Below are positions 1 to 10,379 of a stretch of DNA of 64,000 nucleotides, piece after piece (positions within the stretch are counted from its first letter, which is position 1; every line of letters starts with the position of its first letter). Location of the stretch: positions 33,709,053 through 33,773,052 of the forward strand of contig CM060732.1 of assembly GCA_030704615.1 (NCBI GenBank), written 5' to 3'. The notes below the pieces were generated by a model. It was not told where the DNA came from and searched no databases. It saw nothing but the letters and a program-made list of their open reading frames with translations. The translations under genes and the position numbers were made by a program. The stretch is from Takakia lepidozioides. Taxonomy: Eukaryota; Streptophyta; Takakiopsida; Takakiales; Takakiaceae.

Positions 1-95
1 TCTCCCATCTTGTTTCTGTGTTTATGATGGGTTAATGGTAAATAAGGTGACATGTACTTCTGCTGTCTATTCCTGCATCGATTTGGGCACTGCAG

Positions 96-3000
96 GACTT
101 TTCAGTGGAGGTATTGAAGGCTTTTTTGGAGGAGAAGAGCTCACCACTCGTGACTGAGTTGACCAAAGATCCCAGTCCCGTCAAGTTTATTGTCAAAGTC
201 TTCAAAAGTAAAACCACGAAGGTATGTTGAGCACATATATGCTGTAAATAATTTGGTTCCTGACATCTCTGTTATGTTTTTCTAAACTAGAATCTTGTGT
301 TGAGATAGACGCAGGGCTGGAATTAATATCATGCTTTCTGGTGTGATTACAATGCCAGCCCTTGAATGAATGTTCCAACTTACGGGACTGGATTGTCATT
401 ACAACGTCGAGCGGAGTTTCAGACACATTTAGGTTAAACTCTGCACTTCCAGCTCTGGATTGTGATGAGGCCCTCAAGGTCATGTCATAGCCAGCATTTG
501 TAAGCCAGGTCAATCCATGTGTACGTCATTAAATGGTCTCTGGTTTGTTGCTTGGAAGCAGGTGTTTTTCTTTCTCGACCTCGAAGCAGAGGGAGCAGAT
601 GCATACAGGAACGCATATACTGAGCTGGCCAAGTCGGTCCAAGATAAAGGCATCAAGTTCATGATTGTCGATGGTGTAGAGCATAAGAATGCACTGAAGG
701 TGGTCCTCAACCTCAGTCCATTTTATGCCATATTGGTAGGGTAAGAGTCTGTAATTCACTTGGTATTGTGGTCAGGTGATGAAATTTACACACTTACGAT
801 GCCTTTTTTTCCCCTCAGTCGTATACCAGTCTGGTATCTTTATCAAAAGCTGTAGTGATCTACAATACCTGTTGACTTCTTAACCCCCTAAAGGACGAGT
901 CGCCTGAATCCGGTCAATTGAAATTTTCGAATGGATGAAAATCGTCAGGATGAACTCGGATGAAATCAAGCCCTAATGAAAAATGTAGGAAATTTAATTC
1001 TGCGCGCGCCTGTGTTGATGGCACCCGAAAAATCCTAAAGGACAGCCGTTAGAATGAAGAAATTCTTTTTGGAGGTAGTAGGAATTCATTCAAAGAACAA
1101 TTCCACTGTTGCAATTGTGGTTCCAATGCCAATTTGGACCCCTATGGCTGAATTACAGGTCAATTGAGCTAAATGGTGTTTTTTGACCCCCCTGTTTTCC
1201 CATACAAAGCAACCCTATGCAGATTTTGGAGTTCTGCTTTGCAAATTTGGGGCAACATGCTTTAGGTGCCTCAGAATTGGAATGTGGGTAGGGTCTTGCA
1301 AGGAAAAAAAATTTGGTGCCAAAATTGCCTGGTCAAACCATTTTTTCCCTCTAAAATTGGAGTATACTACAGATTTTGAGCTTAACATTTTGTTATTATC
1401 TTCCTAATGACACGGTGAAATGGGCTGCAATTTTTACAGCAGGTGCATGAGGTAGGTAGCGTTCCTTTCATACGGTTCATCCCTGTGGATGTTTGTTAGC
1501 TGGGAGATATACCCTCATCCGTGAGGGTATGTGCTGTTTTGGAGTGGGCCCACCAAAAACAGCCTCGTCCTCTAGGGGTTAATATAAATGAATGTGCTCC
1601 TTACATCGAACCAGATTTTGTAATTTGCATGCATAGAACCAAAGGTACTGACCTTCCTTGTACATGTATGAAAAGAGCGTTTCTACAGTATATCTAACTC
1701 AATTGGTGTTAACTTTTCTTGGCTTACTTGCAGTTTTATGGTATCAATGCCGATGGGTTGCCAGCAATTCTATTGCAAATAGATGACCATGAGAAGTTTT
1801 TGGGCCTGAATGTAGAAGCTGCACAGCTGGCACCTTGGCTTCAGGATGTTTTGGTGAGCCCTCTCTCCCTCACACTCATAGGCATACCCCACACTATCCA
1901 CTCACAACTTTGTGTCAATTATAACCCCATTACAGGGGCTGGAAGGGTTAACCCTATATGGGCTAACTAGTCGTGACAATAGCCAACATTAATGCAGATT
2001 TAAACCAATGCATCCTAGTGAGTCATTCCATAATTGTATAAGGATAGAAACTAGCAACCTTGAGTCTGTCTTTTTTCATGAGTACAACGCTCTCTCTCTC
2101 TTTATTCTTATCTTCTTGTTCGCAGTCAGCAGTGAGAAATGTAAACTGTCTTTAGTGCTCATCTCTAGTAACTCAGTAAGATTAGCTTTTTTCCAGGAAG
2201 GAAGTAACATTCCTTCAAATGCAGGATGGAAAGTTGGAGCGACATGTAAAGTCTGAGGAGATCCCTGCAACCAATGACGAACCAGTGAAGGTGGTGGTGA
2301 GAAAATCTCTTCAGGAGATGGTGTTGGATTCTGGGAAGACCGGTATGTTTGCTACTAATACTTTGCAAGCATTCTTCATCACATAGATCTACTGTTCCTT
2401 GCGATGTCAGATGTCTCCCCATAGTGGGCAATAGTCCTGGCACTGTCTTTCTCCAGTTGATCTCCAGGTGTTGCAGACTTCACCCCTCTGTTATTCCTAG
2501 TTTTCGTGTAACTTGACAGGATCTCCCCAGTGCCTGGTACCATGGATATTTCTCTACTCGTTCCTTACTGTATGGTTCTGTAAGAATTAAGACACCTAGC
2601 TGGTCAGTAGGGAAGCACCGCAGTCATTTTGTCTGGCTTGCGACCTCAAAACCAACTCGTTGCGCTAATGTACACGATTGATGTTTGAAAAGGTTCTGTT
2701 ACTATTGTTATGTGATGGAAATGCAGTGCTGCTAGAGTTCTATGCTCCAGAGTCTGGGCACTGCAAGAAGTTAGCACCCACTTTGGATGAGGTTGCGACT
2801 ACCTTCGAGGCAAACCTGGATGTCCTCATTGCCAAAATTGTATGTGATTCTATCTCCCCACATCTACCATTGCGTTGGCCTTTATAGCTATTTACACAGA
2901 AACAATGACAAAGGGATGATCCAACTGAATGAATGTTCCGTGAAATACAAAGTGCAACATGAATACTGTCCTCTTTTCTCCTCTTTTTCTGTAGTCCAGT

Positions 3001-3546
3001 TTTCCAGGAGTGGGGAGATCAGACTTTCCTAAGGAGTCCCTGCAGCAAAACTGGTTGAAAAGGCAAAAAGCCCAAAAAGATACCAAATACTGAAGAATAA
3101 ATTCACAGCGGAAAGCCTACCTTTGAAAAAAAACAGATGCAGAGAGGAAGAGGAGATTGTACTTGCCTGATGTTCAGACAACCTCAAGACAATGCCCATT
3201 TTCTGATACCTTGCTCAGGATATTCTCTCCAGATAGTGACCCTCTTCAGGGTCATTAAGAGCATCGTCCCTACACCTCTGTTCACCAACTTTCGAAGCCT
3301 TGAGGCTGAGCCTAAAGCCCTGACCCTGTTGGGGTCTAACTTTTGGGCTGCTTACACACAGCAGATTGATGCTTGTGTGAAGGGCTTTCTAGAAGATATC
3401 TGAAAAGCCCGAACTAATTGTTTATACCAAAGTAAGTCTCACTACCATAGTGAGCCCCTCACAAAGGTAGTTTCTGGTCCCTTTTGTTCACCCACACTGG
3501 GCGTGGGGTCTATGGCCACAAGGTTAACGACAAACAAAATCTTATG

Positions 3547-3621
<75 letters not shown>

Positions 3622-3948
3622 GCCCGAACTGGGTGCGGGGCGCCACAAGGCTATGCCAAACAACTCATGAGTACAATCTCTTTCTGTCTCCGTCACTCTC
3701 TCCCAACCCATACTAACGTTTGTGTATGGTTTTGTACTTATGTATAGGACGTGACAGCCAATGATCTTCCGGAAGGTTTGTTTAAAGTGGTAGGGTTCCC
3801 TACCCTATATGTGTATACATCATCTGGCATCTCGGTGCCATATGATGGCGACCGCAGCAAAGAGGATCTTATTGAGTTTGTGAACAAGCACAGAGACACC
3901 TCCATCACTACTGGGGTGGCCTCTGATACAGCCAAAGACGAGCTTTAA
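96..3948 (+). CDS. Protein disulfide isomerase-like protein, 3' part (5' end outside window)
   Basis: This is the C-terminal half of a protein disulfide isomerase, an ER-lumen thiol oxidoreductase/chaperone. Six exons translate in one continuous frame with GT-AG junctions: 96-221, 562-699, 1734-1853, 2225-2342, 2727-2839 and 3748-3948. The first three encode b/b' thioredoxin-fold sequence (for example FLEEKSSPLVTELTKDPS). The fifth begins the a' thioredoxin domain (VLLEFYAPESGHCKKLAP), and the last holds the cis-Pro loop (VGFPTLYVY) and ends in KDEL, the ER-retrieval signal. The a' active site reads ESGHC where the family normally has WCGHC, so the N-terminal catalytic cysteine is serine. The gene enters the window already inside the b domain, so the signal peptide and first a domain cannot be assessed. 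The last intron (2,840-3,747) is long and holds a (CA)n(CT)n tract. I am confident of the family, less so of oxidoreductase activity. Confidence 0.9.
880..1582. mobile_element. piggyBac-like non-autonomous element (MITE) in a PDI intron
   Basis: The segment begins TTAACCCCCTAAAGGACGAG and ends CTCGTCCTCTAGGGGTTAA. These are imperfect inverted repeats of about 19 bp, each bounded by TTAA (880-883 and 1579-1582). TTAA target duplication and CCC-starting termini are typical of piggyBac. The roughly 695-bp interior has no convincing coding sequence, so it is probably non-autonomous. It lies wholly inside the intron between exons 562-699 and 1734-1853. Confidence 0.72.
3550..3616. repeat. (CA)n(CT)n microsatellite
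   Basis: A run of about 15 CA units passes directly into about 17 CT units, inside the last PDI intron. Confidence 0.95.
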
Positions 3949-4403
3949 ATGTAATGTTATTCTTGAGTAAATTTCTGCAAATGTGGATGGAATTGAATCT
4001 CCATTGGTTGTAGTCAGCTGCCAAGCAATGCACAATTTGGAAGCTTCGGAGAGGTTTCCATGAGTTGAGCTCCTTTTAAACTGTCTTTTTGTGGATGATT
4101 GTAACTTCTGGTGCTGGAAGCCTACTGAGCAAATGCTGGATACAAAGAAAAGTATCTTGATTCAAACTGTCGTGCACATACGTATCGCTACACAATTACA
4201 TCGCTGTCCAAACTACACGACATATATATGGACAATGAAGTAGTCTGCCACAATGATATATAAACTAAACTCACACTATTGACACAAGGACATGAAATAC
4301 AACACCATCACTCGTTAAACTAAGAGTCGAGCCAGGGGCACCCCAAGCTATGGGGACTCCACCCCACAACATCCTATTCTCCCTTCATAAGCACACTCAG
4401 ATT

Positions 4404-4573
4404 GATCATGAACAAATTGAGTGCACTGACGCACTCAGTTCTCCACCGGGGGAGGGAGGGAAATTTTAAAAAACAAGAAAAAAAAAATTAAAAAAAAATT
4501 AAAAAAAAATTGTTTTTCACCCCTCCCCCCGCGGAGAACTGAGTGCGTCAATGCACTCAATTTCATGATGATC
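4404..4573. repeat. Foldback (MITE-like) inverted repeat
   Basis: A left arm starting GATCATGAAC and including GAGTGCACTGACGCACTCAG is matched in reverse complement by a right arm with CTGAGTGCGTCAATGCACTC, ending at about 4573. Arms are about 50 bp around an A-rich loop. A single-arm relative lies at about 4,965-5,030. The rest of 3,949-5,150 holds the PDI 3' flank, poly-A/T tracts, and a GGATCC/GGGTCC-rich stretch at about 4,795-4,935. I see no gene there. Confidence 0.7.
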
Positions 4574-5152
4574 ATTGATGGAATCTACCCAAATGCCCAA
4601 GAAAAAAAAAAAAAAAAAAAAACTTTTTTTCTTAAATGTTGTTAATTTTCTTTTTGAATTCTCATGTGCCACGTCCGCTTAATTCCCAGCCCTGTTTCCC
4701 TCCTGTTTCCCTCCAATAGTAGATCTCTCTAGAAAGTCAACTAGTGAAAATAGCTATACGCCCGCGAGTAGTGGGTTTAATAAGTTCTGGACCTAGCTGG
4801 CGGGTCCGGATCCGGTTCTGGGTTCATTTTACAAATGAGCCCAGGTCAGGGTCTGAGTTTTTGATGATGGCACGGGTCCGGATCCGGATCCGGACCCTAA
4901 CCCGCCGGGTACCCGGGATCAAAATCCGGACCCGCACAACACTGTCGTCGATGTCATCGATGATCATCATGAAATCATGATCATGAAGAAATTGAGTGCG
5001 TTGAAGTACTCCGTTCTCCGCGGGGCGGCGGTAGCAGCGGGGCCGGCGACATCGACGACAGTGGCCGGGAAAATAAAAATAAATAAATAAATCCCTTTTA
5101 ATTTTCTTTTTTTGAATTCTCATGTGTCTGACGTTATATGAAAATTTTCTTG

Positions 5153-5293
5153 GTATGGTACAACAATTATGAGAAGAAAATGTCACTGCCTTGGTGGTAT
5201 GATAAGAGGTTTGTACACAAACCCACTTGTCGTGGAGTAACGTTTTATATCACCGAGGCAATGACCTTTTCTTCTTACAATTATTGTACTACA
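5153..5293. repeat. Foldback repeat with arms of about 30 bp
   Basis: The left arm (GTACAACAATTATGAGAAG followed by AAAATGTCAC) is the near reverse complement of the right arm (TGACCTTTTCTTC followed by TTACAATTATTGTAC). Related single arms occur at 6,111-6,135 and about 29,212-29,245, so this is part of a dispersed family. Confidence 0.65.
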
Positions 5294-5299
5294 AAATTA

Positions 5300-6186
5300 A
5301 TGTGCTAAGGCGGGATTCCCGTTGCTCCGCACTCCTAGTGATGACTTCAACGGAAAATGTGATGGATTCAAAGTTGAACATGGTGGTCCTTGGGGGTTAA
5401 AGTGGCCTCATAAGATACGCTTGGATTGCAAGATCAGTAGATTCTTATTCTTACAAACATCTATCTATTATATTAGAAAGTTCGTGGATGTGTATTTATA
5501 ATCTATTAATAGATCTCTATTTGGGAGTGTACAAAGAATAGAGAAGAAGCATAAACTTTGGAAATGAGTATTCATCATCACCTGTTAGCATTAAATCATA
5601 CACATATACAACAATATCGTAACGTATAAATTAAAATGTGCTCAACACAAAACCAAAATCATTTTTATAAGTATTCTAATAATTTTACATTGAATATGCC
5701 TTCAGGAGCATCCAAAATAATTCTTCATGTCAAATCAGACATAGTAATTTATTTTGTTTTCCCTTTAATAAACACTTAAACATGCTCTATGAACTATCTT
5801 ATTTGATCAGTATATGGGTCCTATATGGGTAAATAATGCGGTAGTAGTAGAGTCTCTGAGATACTAACCCTTTAAGAGAACTAGTTTTGGGTGCCAGCCC
5901 ACTCTGATAAATCAGACCCGGTCCAGTTTTTCATGCTTGGGCCTTCAAACGGTCACATGAAGAATACAATCTAATTAGTGGGTGGAACTGGGTGTGTATT
6001 AATGGGCGGGCATCTACATCTATTCCGTCCTCCTCGTCGCTGGACCATGGTGATATGGTACGAGGTTTGAATTCCCAAACCCACATGTCATGGAATAGTC
6101 AGCGAAATTTACTCTTTCACAATTATTGTACTACAAAATAGACTATGGCTTCACGTGGCTCTGCACTTCTAGTCACGACTTCAGCG
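5300..6186. repeat. Dispersed AT-rich repeat family R1, copy a
   Basis: This non-coding AT-rich DNA shares diagnostic strings with 15,353-15,576 and 28,276-29,560: 'gag(a/t)ctctgagatactaaccct', 'aaacggtca', 'ggaactgggtgt', 'gcactcctagt..tgacttcaacga', and a block around 'catctatctattat'. Its right end, 'cacgacttcagcgaa', abuts the truncated reverse transcriptase of gypsy-1. It could be LTR-like or a non-autonomous transposon. I see no ORF and cannot name the family. Confidence 0.6.
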
Positions 6187-6187
6187 A

Positions 6188-8253
6188 ACAATATCCAAGA
6201 ATATGTGCAGCGTCCCATCCTTCTTGTCTGCGAATAGCACCGGGGCTCCGTAAGGTGACTTACTCGGCCGGATGTACCCCTTTGACATTAGATCCTTGAG
6301 CTGAGCCTTCAGCTCGACCAACTCCCTGTGGCTCAACTGGTAGGGTGTCTTGGCAGGCGGTTCCGTTCCCGGTATCACCTCAATCTTGTGGTCAACTCCT
6401 CTTCGCGGTGGCAAGCCGCTTGGTAAATCCTCCGGCATCACATCCTGGTATTTCTCCAAAATCCCCTTGATCCAATCTGGGCTCGGCTCCCCATCGCCTT
6501 CTCCCTTCACTTCTCTAATGTAAAGCAAAAATTGGGGTTCGTGTGCCTCCTCCACGACCCACTCCCTTGCTGACAGAAGGTTTATTCGCCCTCCCACGGA
6601 TTTGGGCGTTTCCGAAACTCGTAAGACCTCGCCACCATTCCCACATGGCAGCGTGACTACTCTCTTGCGGCCATCTATGACCGCTCCGGATTTGCTCAAA
6701 AATGTCATCCCCAAAATGAGATCTACTCCATCGATCTCGCAGATGGTGAAGTTCTCACGTCCCTCCCAACTCCCCAGTTGAAGAGGAACATCAAACGCCA
6801 ACCTTGTCGCCAACTGTGGTTCTCCTTTGGCAGAACGCACCTCAATAGAGGCCCCCACGTCACTTGTCGGGAGTCCCAGCTTTTGTGCCGTTGCCAGTGT
6901 CATGAAGGAGTGCGACGCTCCTGTGTCCACCAACAACAACACATTAGTTCCGGATATTATCCCATCCACGAACAATAACTGACTCCCTTTTCGTAAGGCG
7001 CCAGTTTCCTGATACAACTCACAAGAAAATTTGCCTACCTTGCAAGTCCTGGCGACCACCGCTTCCACCAAGCGACTGATGGTATCTTCCGACAGCTCCG
7101 TGGTCGCCCGAGTCATGTTCAATTGTCGGGGCTTCGTGCACTTCTTGGCCATGTGCCCGGGCTCCCCGCAATTGAAACACACTCCATCAAAGGTCGCCTT
7201 CTGTCCGCCATAAGCCGCTCCACCCGCTTTTCCTTTCGAAGCACCGGGTGCCGCCTTGACGTGTGAAGGCCCTCCCTTCGATTTCCACGTGCCATTGTTG
7301 TCGCGTGGCCTATCCCACTTCTTTTCCGGTCGGAAGGACTCACCTTCCCGCTGGGTCTTCTTGTGGTTCAGCTCTGTACGGCCTTGTCTCTCACCCCTAG
7401 GGACATCCGAGAAACATTCAGCCCTCTCAATTGCCTCGTTCAAAGTCTTGGGTGGCTTCTCCTCCAACTTCCGCCTGGCCCATGGGGCCAGTCCCGCCAC
7501 AAAGTTGAAGACCATTTCTGGTTTTGCCATGTCCACGACTTCGAGCAACAGCACATTGAAAGCCTGGACATACCCCCGAATGTCATTTGTTTGCTTCAAA
7601 TTCCTCATCTTGTCCCGGGCAAGCCAGGACGCGTTGAGGGGCACAAACTGTCTCTTCATCAATTCCTTGAACCCACTCTAGTTCAAGGTTTCCGGGCTTG
7701 GATCTCAGTCGTGAAGGCGTTTCTGCCACCATTGTTGAGCATAGCCCCTCAAATAGGTGGGAGCCACTTCCACCCGATCCTCGTCACTCAACTTGGCCGC
7801 CCGGAAGTACTGCTCTAGCTCCAGGAGCCAGGTGTTGAGTGCCTTCCGATTTCGGACGCCCTCGAAGGTGCCGGATTCCTTAGGCTTCACCTTAAACTTT
7901 GCCTTAGTGGAAGTGGCATTAGCTGCCTTCAACACGTCTCTCAACGTCCCGCCAAACTGCGCCAACAACCCTTCCCAAAAGGCTGCCGGCATGGGAGGCA
8001 TCTCTTGGTTTGTCGGAACTCTCAAGGATTCCTCGGGCTCCGACTCCTCGGATTCCTCCCGCTCTTGAGCGGCCTCGTTTTCGGAAACATGCATCGCTTC
8101 CTCAAACGGCCGCCTCGGTGACACGTCGCCCCCATCGGGCTCACCGGGATCATCATCTTTTGGGCCGTTCCGCTTTCGCTTCGGCTTGCCCGACCCCATG
8201 ATGAGGCCAATCCCAAGGACGATCGCGTACTGAACTCTAAGCTCTAATACCAA
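6188..8253 (-). pseudogene. gypsy-1 gag-protease (RT start), interrupted by two stop codons
   Basis: One frame runs from an ATG at 8253. The N-terminal stretch is basic (KPKRKRNGPKDDD), followed by an acidic region and a gag core (LELEQYFRAAKLSDEDRVE, then YAQQWWQKRL). A CCHC knuckle CFNCGEPGHMAKKC lies at about 7,180-7,140. The protease motif LVDTGASHSFM lies at about 6,930-6,900. The start of RT (SPYGAPVLFADKKDGTLHI) lies near 6,230. Two in-frame stops, TGA at about 7,705 and TAG at about 7,681, fall between the gag core and its continuation, so this copy cannot make full-length Gag-Pol. The frame closes at the junction with R1. Assembly of particles and maturation by the protease are the known family roles. 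Confidence 0.85.
8233..8252 (-). other. Primer-binding site of gypsy-1 (initiator tRNA-Met type)
   Basis: The minus strand reads TGGTATTAGAGCTTAGAG, one change from the classical plant retroelement PBS TGGTATCAGAGC. It lies 2 nt downstream of the LTR end. Confidence 0.8.
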
Positions 8254-8254
8254 G

Positions 8255-8981
8255 TGTCGCGCACCTCACTTCGGTAAGCTCCCCCCTCAAGTCATAGTTA
8301 CTCGCTTTGATGCGCGCGCCTGACTCCCAACCTGGCCGCCGGGCCAACTTGGAGCTTCGGCTGCTCACCGGGGCATAACGGTCCCCCTTTGTTCTCCCAA
8401 AGAACCCTCCACCTATTTGGAACCAGCGGGAATTCCCTTTGGTAGTTGGCAGTCCGGAACAGCTCCCCACTCTTTGGTCGCTTTCCGGCTCGCTCGCTTA
8501 CTCACTAGTTTTTGGTCACCAACGGGCTTGCACCGTTCTCGGGGTTACTACTCCCTATATATACTTCTGTAGCTGTCCGCGGGGGTTTCACAACCAGCCA
8601 TGCCATTTTATGGCGAACCACCACGAAGACCCTCGATTCCCGGTGGTGAGTCGCGGTGAGTCTTGGCCCACTCACCGCAGCCCCAATGGACCGTGATGAG
8701 TCCCAAGACTCCCCACGACTCCCACCTCAAGGTCTCCACCCCATGGTGAGTCCTATGCCACCCCCACTAAGTCCCGCTAAGCTACCACCACCCCTTGTGG
8801 AGCCACCCCCACCGCAACCCGGTGTGCGGGGCTCCACCTAGTGAGCGCCTCCGCCTCCTTGAGTGCCTTGGGCACTCAAGGGTGCTTCAGCCCCCATACC
8901 TATCGCTGCTACTGCCCCCCACCACAGGGGCAGCCCCTCTTGTGTCCCGACCCCCTGCCCTCAAGGCAAAGGGCCGCGACA
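8255..8981 (-). repeat. 5' LTR of gypsy-1 (727 bp)
   Basis: Read on the minus strand the LTR starts TGTCGCGGCCC and ends GGTGCGCGACA, giving TG...CA ends with TGTCGCG/CGCGACA inverted termini. It is followed at once by the PBS. It contains no ORF of interest. No partner 3' LTR is present in the window. Confidence 0.78.
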
Positions 8982-8993
8982 CGAACGGCCTCG

Positions 8994-10110
8994 GACGGAA
9001 ATTCGGCGCCGTTTCTCCATCTTGTTCGGTTTTTAGGTCGTCCTGTTTTGGGCCTCACCACCCGACCGGACTTCCTTTAAGGGGGCCCGGATGGAAATTC
9101 GGCGCCGAATTTCAATCCGGGGGATGGTATCTGTCGGACAGGTGCCGGCCTGTACGCCCGAGGCGACTTCGTCCGGGCGACACCTGTTGGATATTCGGTG
9201 CCGAATTTCCGTCCGGGGGTTGAAATGTGACGGACAGGTGCCGGCCTCTTCCCCCTCCCCGACTGCATCCGAATCGCCCCGCACGGAAATTCGGCGCCGT
9301 TTTTCCATCCTGTTCGGTTTTTATATCGTCCAGTTTTGGGCCTCACCACCCGACCGGACTTCCTTTGAGGGGGCCCGGATGGAAATTCGGCGGCGAATTT
9401 CCATCTAGGGGATGGTCTCTGTCGGACAGGTTCCGGCCTCTACGCCCGAGGCGACTTCGTCCGGGCGTCACCTGTTGGATATTCGGTGCCGAATTTCCGT
9501 CCGGGGGTTGAAATGTGACGGCCAGGTGTCGGCCTCTCCCCCCTCCCCGACTGCGTCCGAACGGCCCCGGATGGAAATTCGGCGCCGTTTTCCCATCTGG
9601 GGAGGTTTTTATGTCGGCCAGTTCTCGGCCTGCCCCCCTGACATGACTTTGTTTGGTGGGGCTCGGATGGAAATTCGGCGCCGAATCTCCATCCAGGGGA
9701 TGCTCTCGGTCGAACACGCGCCGGCCTCTACGCCCGAGGCGACTTCATCCGGGCTTCCCCTGTTGGATATTCGGTGCCGAATTTCCGTCCGGGGGTTGTA
9801 ATGTGAGGGCCAGGTGGCGGCCTTTCCCCCGAGCCGACTGCATCCGAACGGCCTCGGATGGAAATTCGGCGCCGTTTTTTCATCCGGGGAGGTTTTTATG
9901 TCGGCCAGTTTTCGGCCTGACCCCCCGACACGACTTCCTTTGGGGGGATCCGAATGGAAATTCGGCGCTGAATTTCCATCCGGGGGTTGTTCTGTGTCGG
10001 ACAGGTTCCGACCTCTCTGCCCGAGGCGACTTCATTCGTGCGGCCCCTGCTGGATATTCGGTGCCGAATTTTCATCCGGGGGTAGTAATGTGACGGCACG
10101 GTGCCGGCTT
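8994..10110. repeat. Palindrome array of MULE copy A' (12 units, 96-bp period)
   Basis: Twelve copies of a palindromic unit, consensus AAATTCGGCGCCGAATTT with GGCGCC or GGTGCC at the centre, occur with centres starting at 9005, 9101, 9197, 9293, 9389, 9485, 9581, 9677, 9773, 9868, 9964 and 10060. Spacing is 96 bp throughout, with a single 95. Spacers repeat in a three-unit cycle (about 288 bp). The array lies upstream of the A' transposase, and the gypsy-1 LTR cuts its outer end. Confidence 0.93.
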
Positions 10111-10379
10111 CTCCCCTTCAGCCGACATCATCCGGACGGCCCCCCACTTTCTGACTGCATACCGTTGGCAGTTATTGCGCAAAGACCAGGGGCCGCATTC
10201 CTGAGACAAGGTTCATTAACACTCTGACTGTGGATTTTTGAGATAGTTGGCTCCCTAGATTTGGATCAGGCTTCGTCGCTCGGACAAATCGGCACCGCAT
10301 TCCTTCCCATCGCTGCATCCCTCTTCTACCAGGGAGCTTGCCCGCACGCCATCCTGGGAGTCTTGTGTGCACATCTCCC

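Larger units (their letters stand above)
6188..8981 (-). mobile_element. Ty3/gypsy chromovirus gypsy-1, 5' half (LTR, PBS, gag, protease, start of RT)
   Basis: On the minus strand the order is 5' LTR (8981-8255), primer-binding site (8252-8233), gag, zinc knuckle, aspartic protease, and the first residues of reverse transcriptase. The element stops at 6,188 against repeat R1, just inside RT. The LTR edge at 8,981 cuts into the A' palindrome array, so gypsy-1 inserted into a MULE element. The rest of pol is not on this side; a matching pol fragment lies at 12,912-15,352. Confidence 0.85.

Noticed and set aside
3137-3403. 88-residue plus-strand ORF inside the last PDI intron
   Set aside because: It does not fit the PDI fold and would interrupt the thioredoxin domain between strands; no motif recognised.
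8795-10227. Many ORFs on both strands in the palindrome arrays, with repeated peptides such as GWKFGAEFPSGG
   Set aside because: Open frames arise from the 96-bp period, which is a multiple of three; they occur on both strands and in several frames, so they are repeat translation, not genes.
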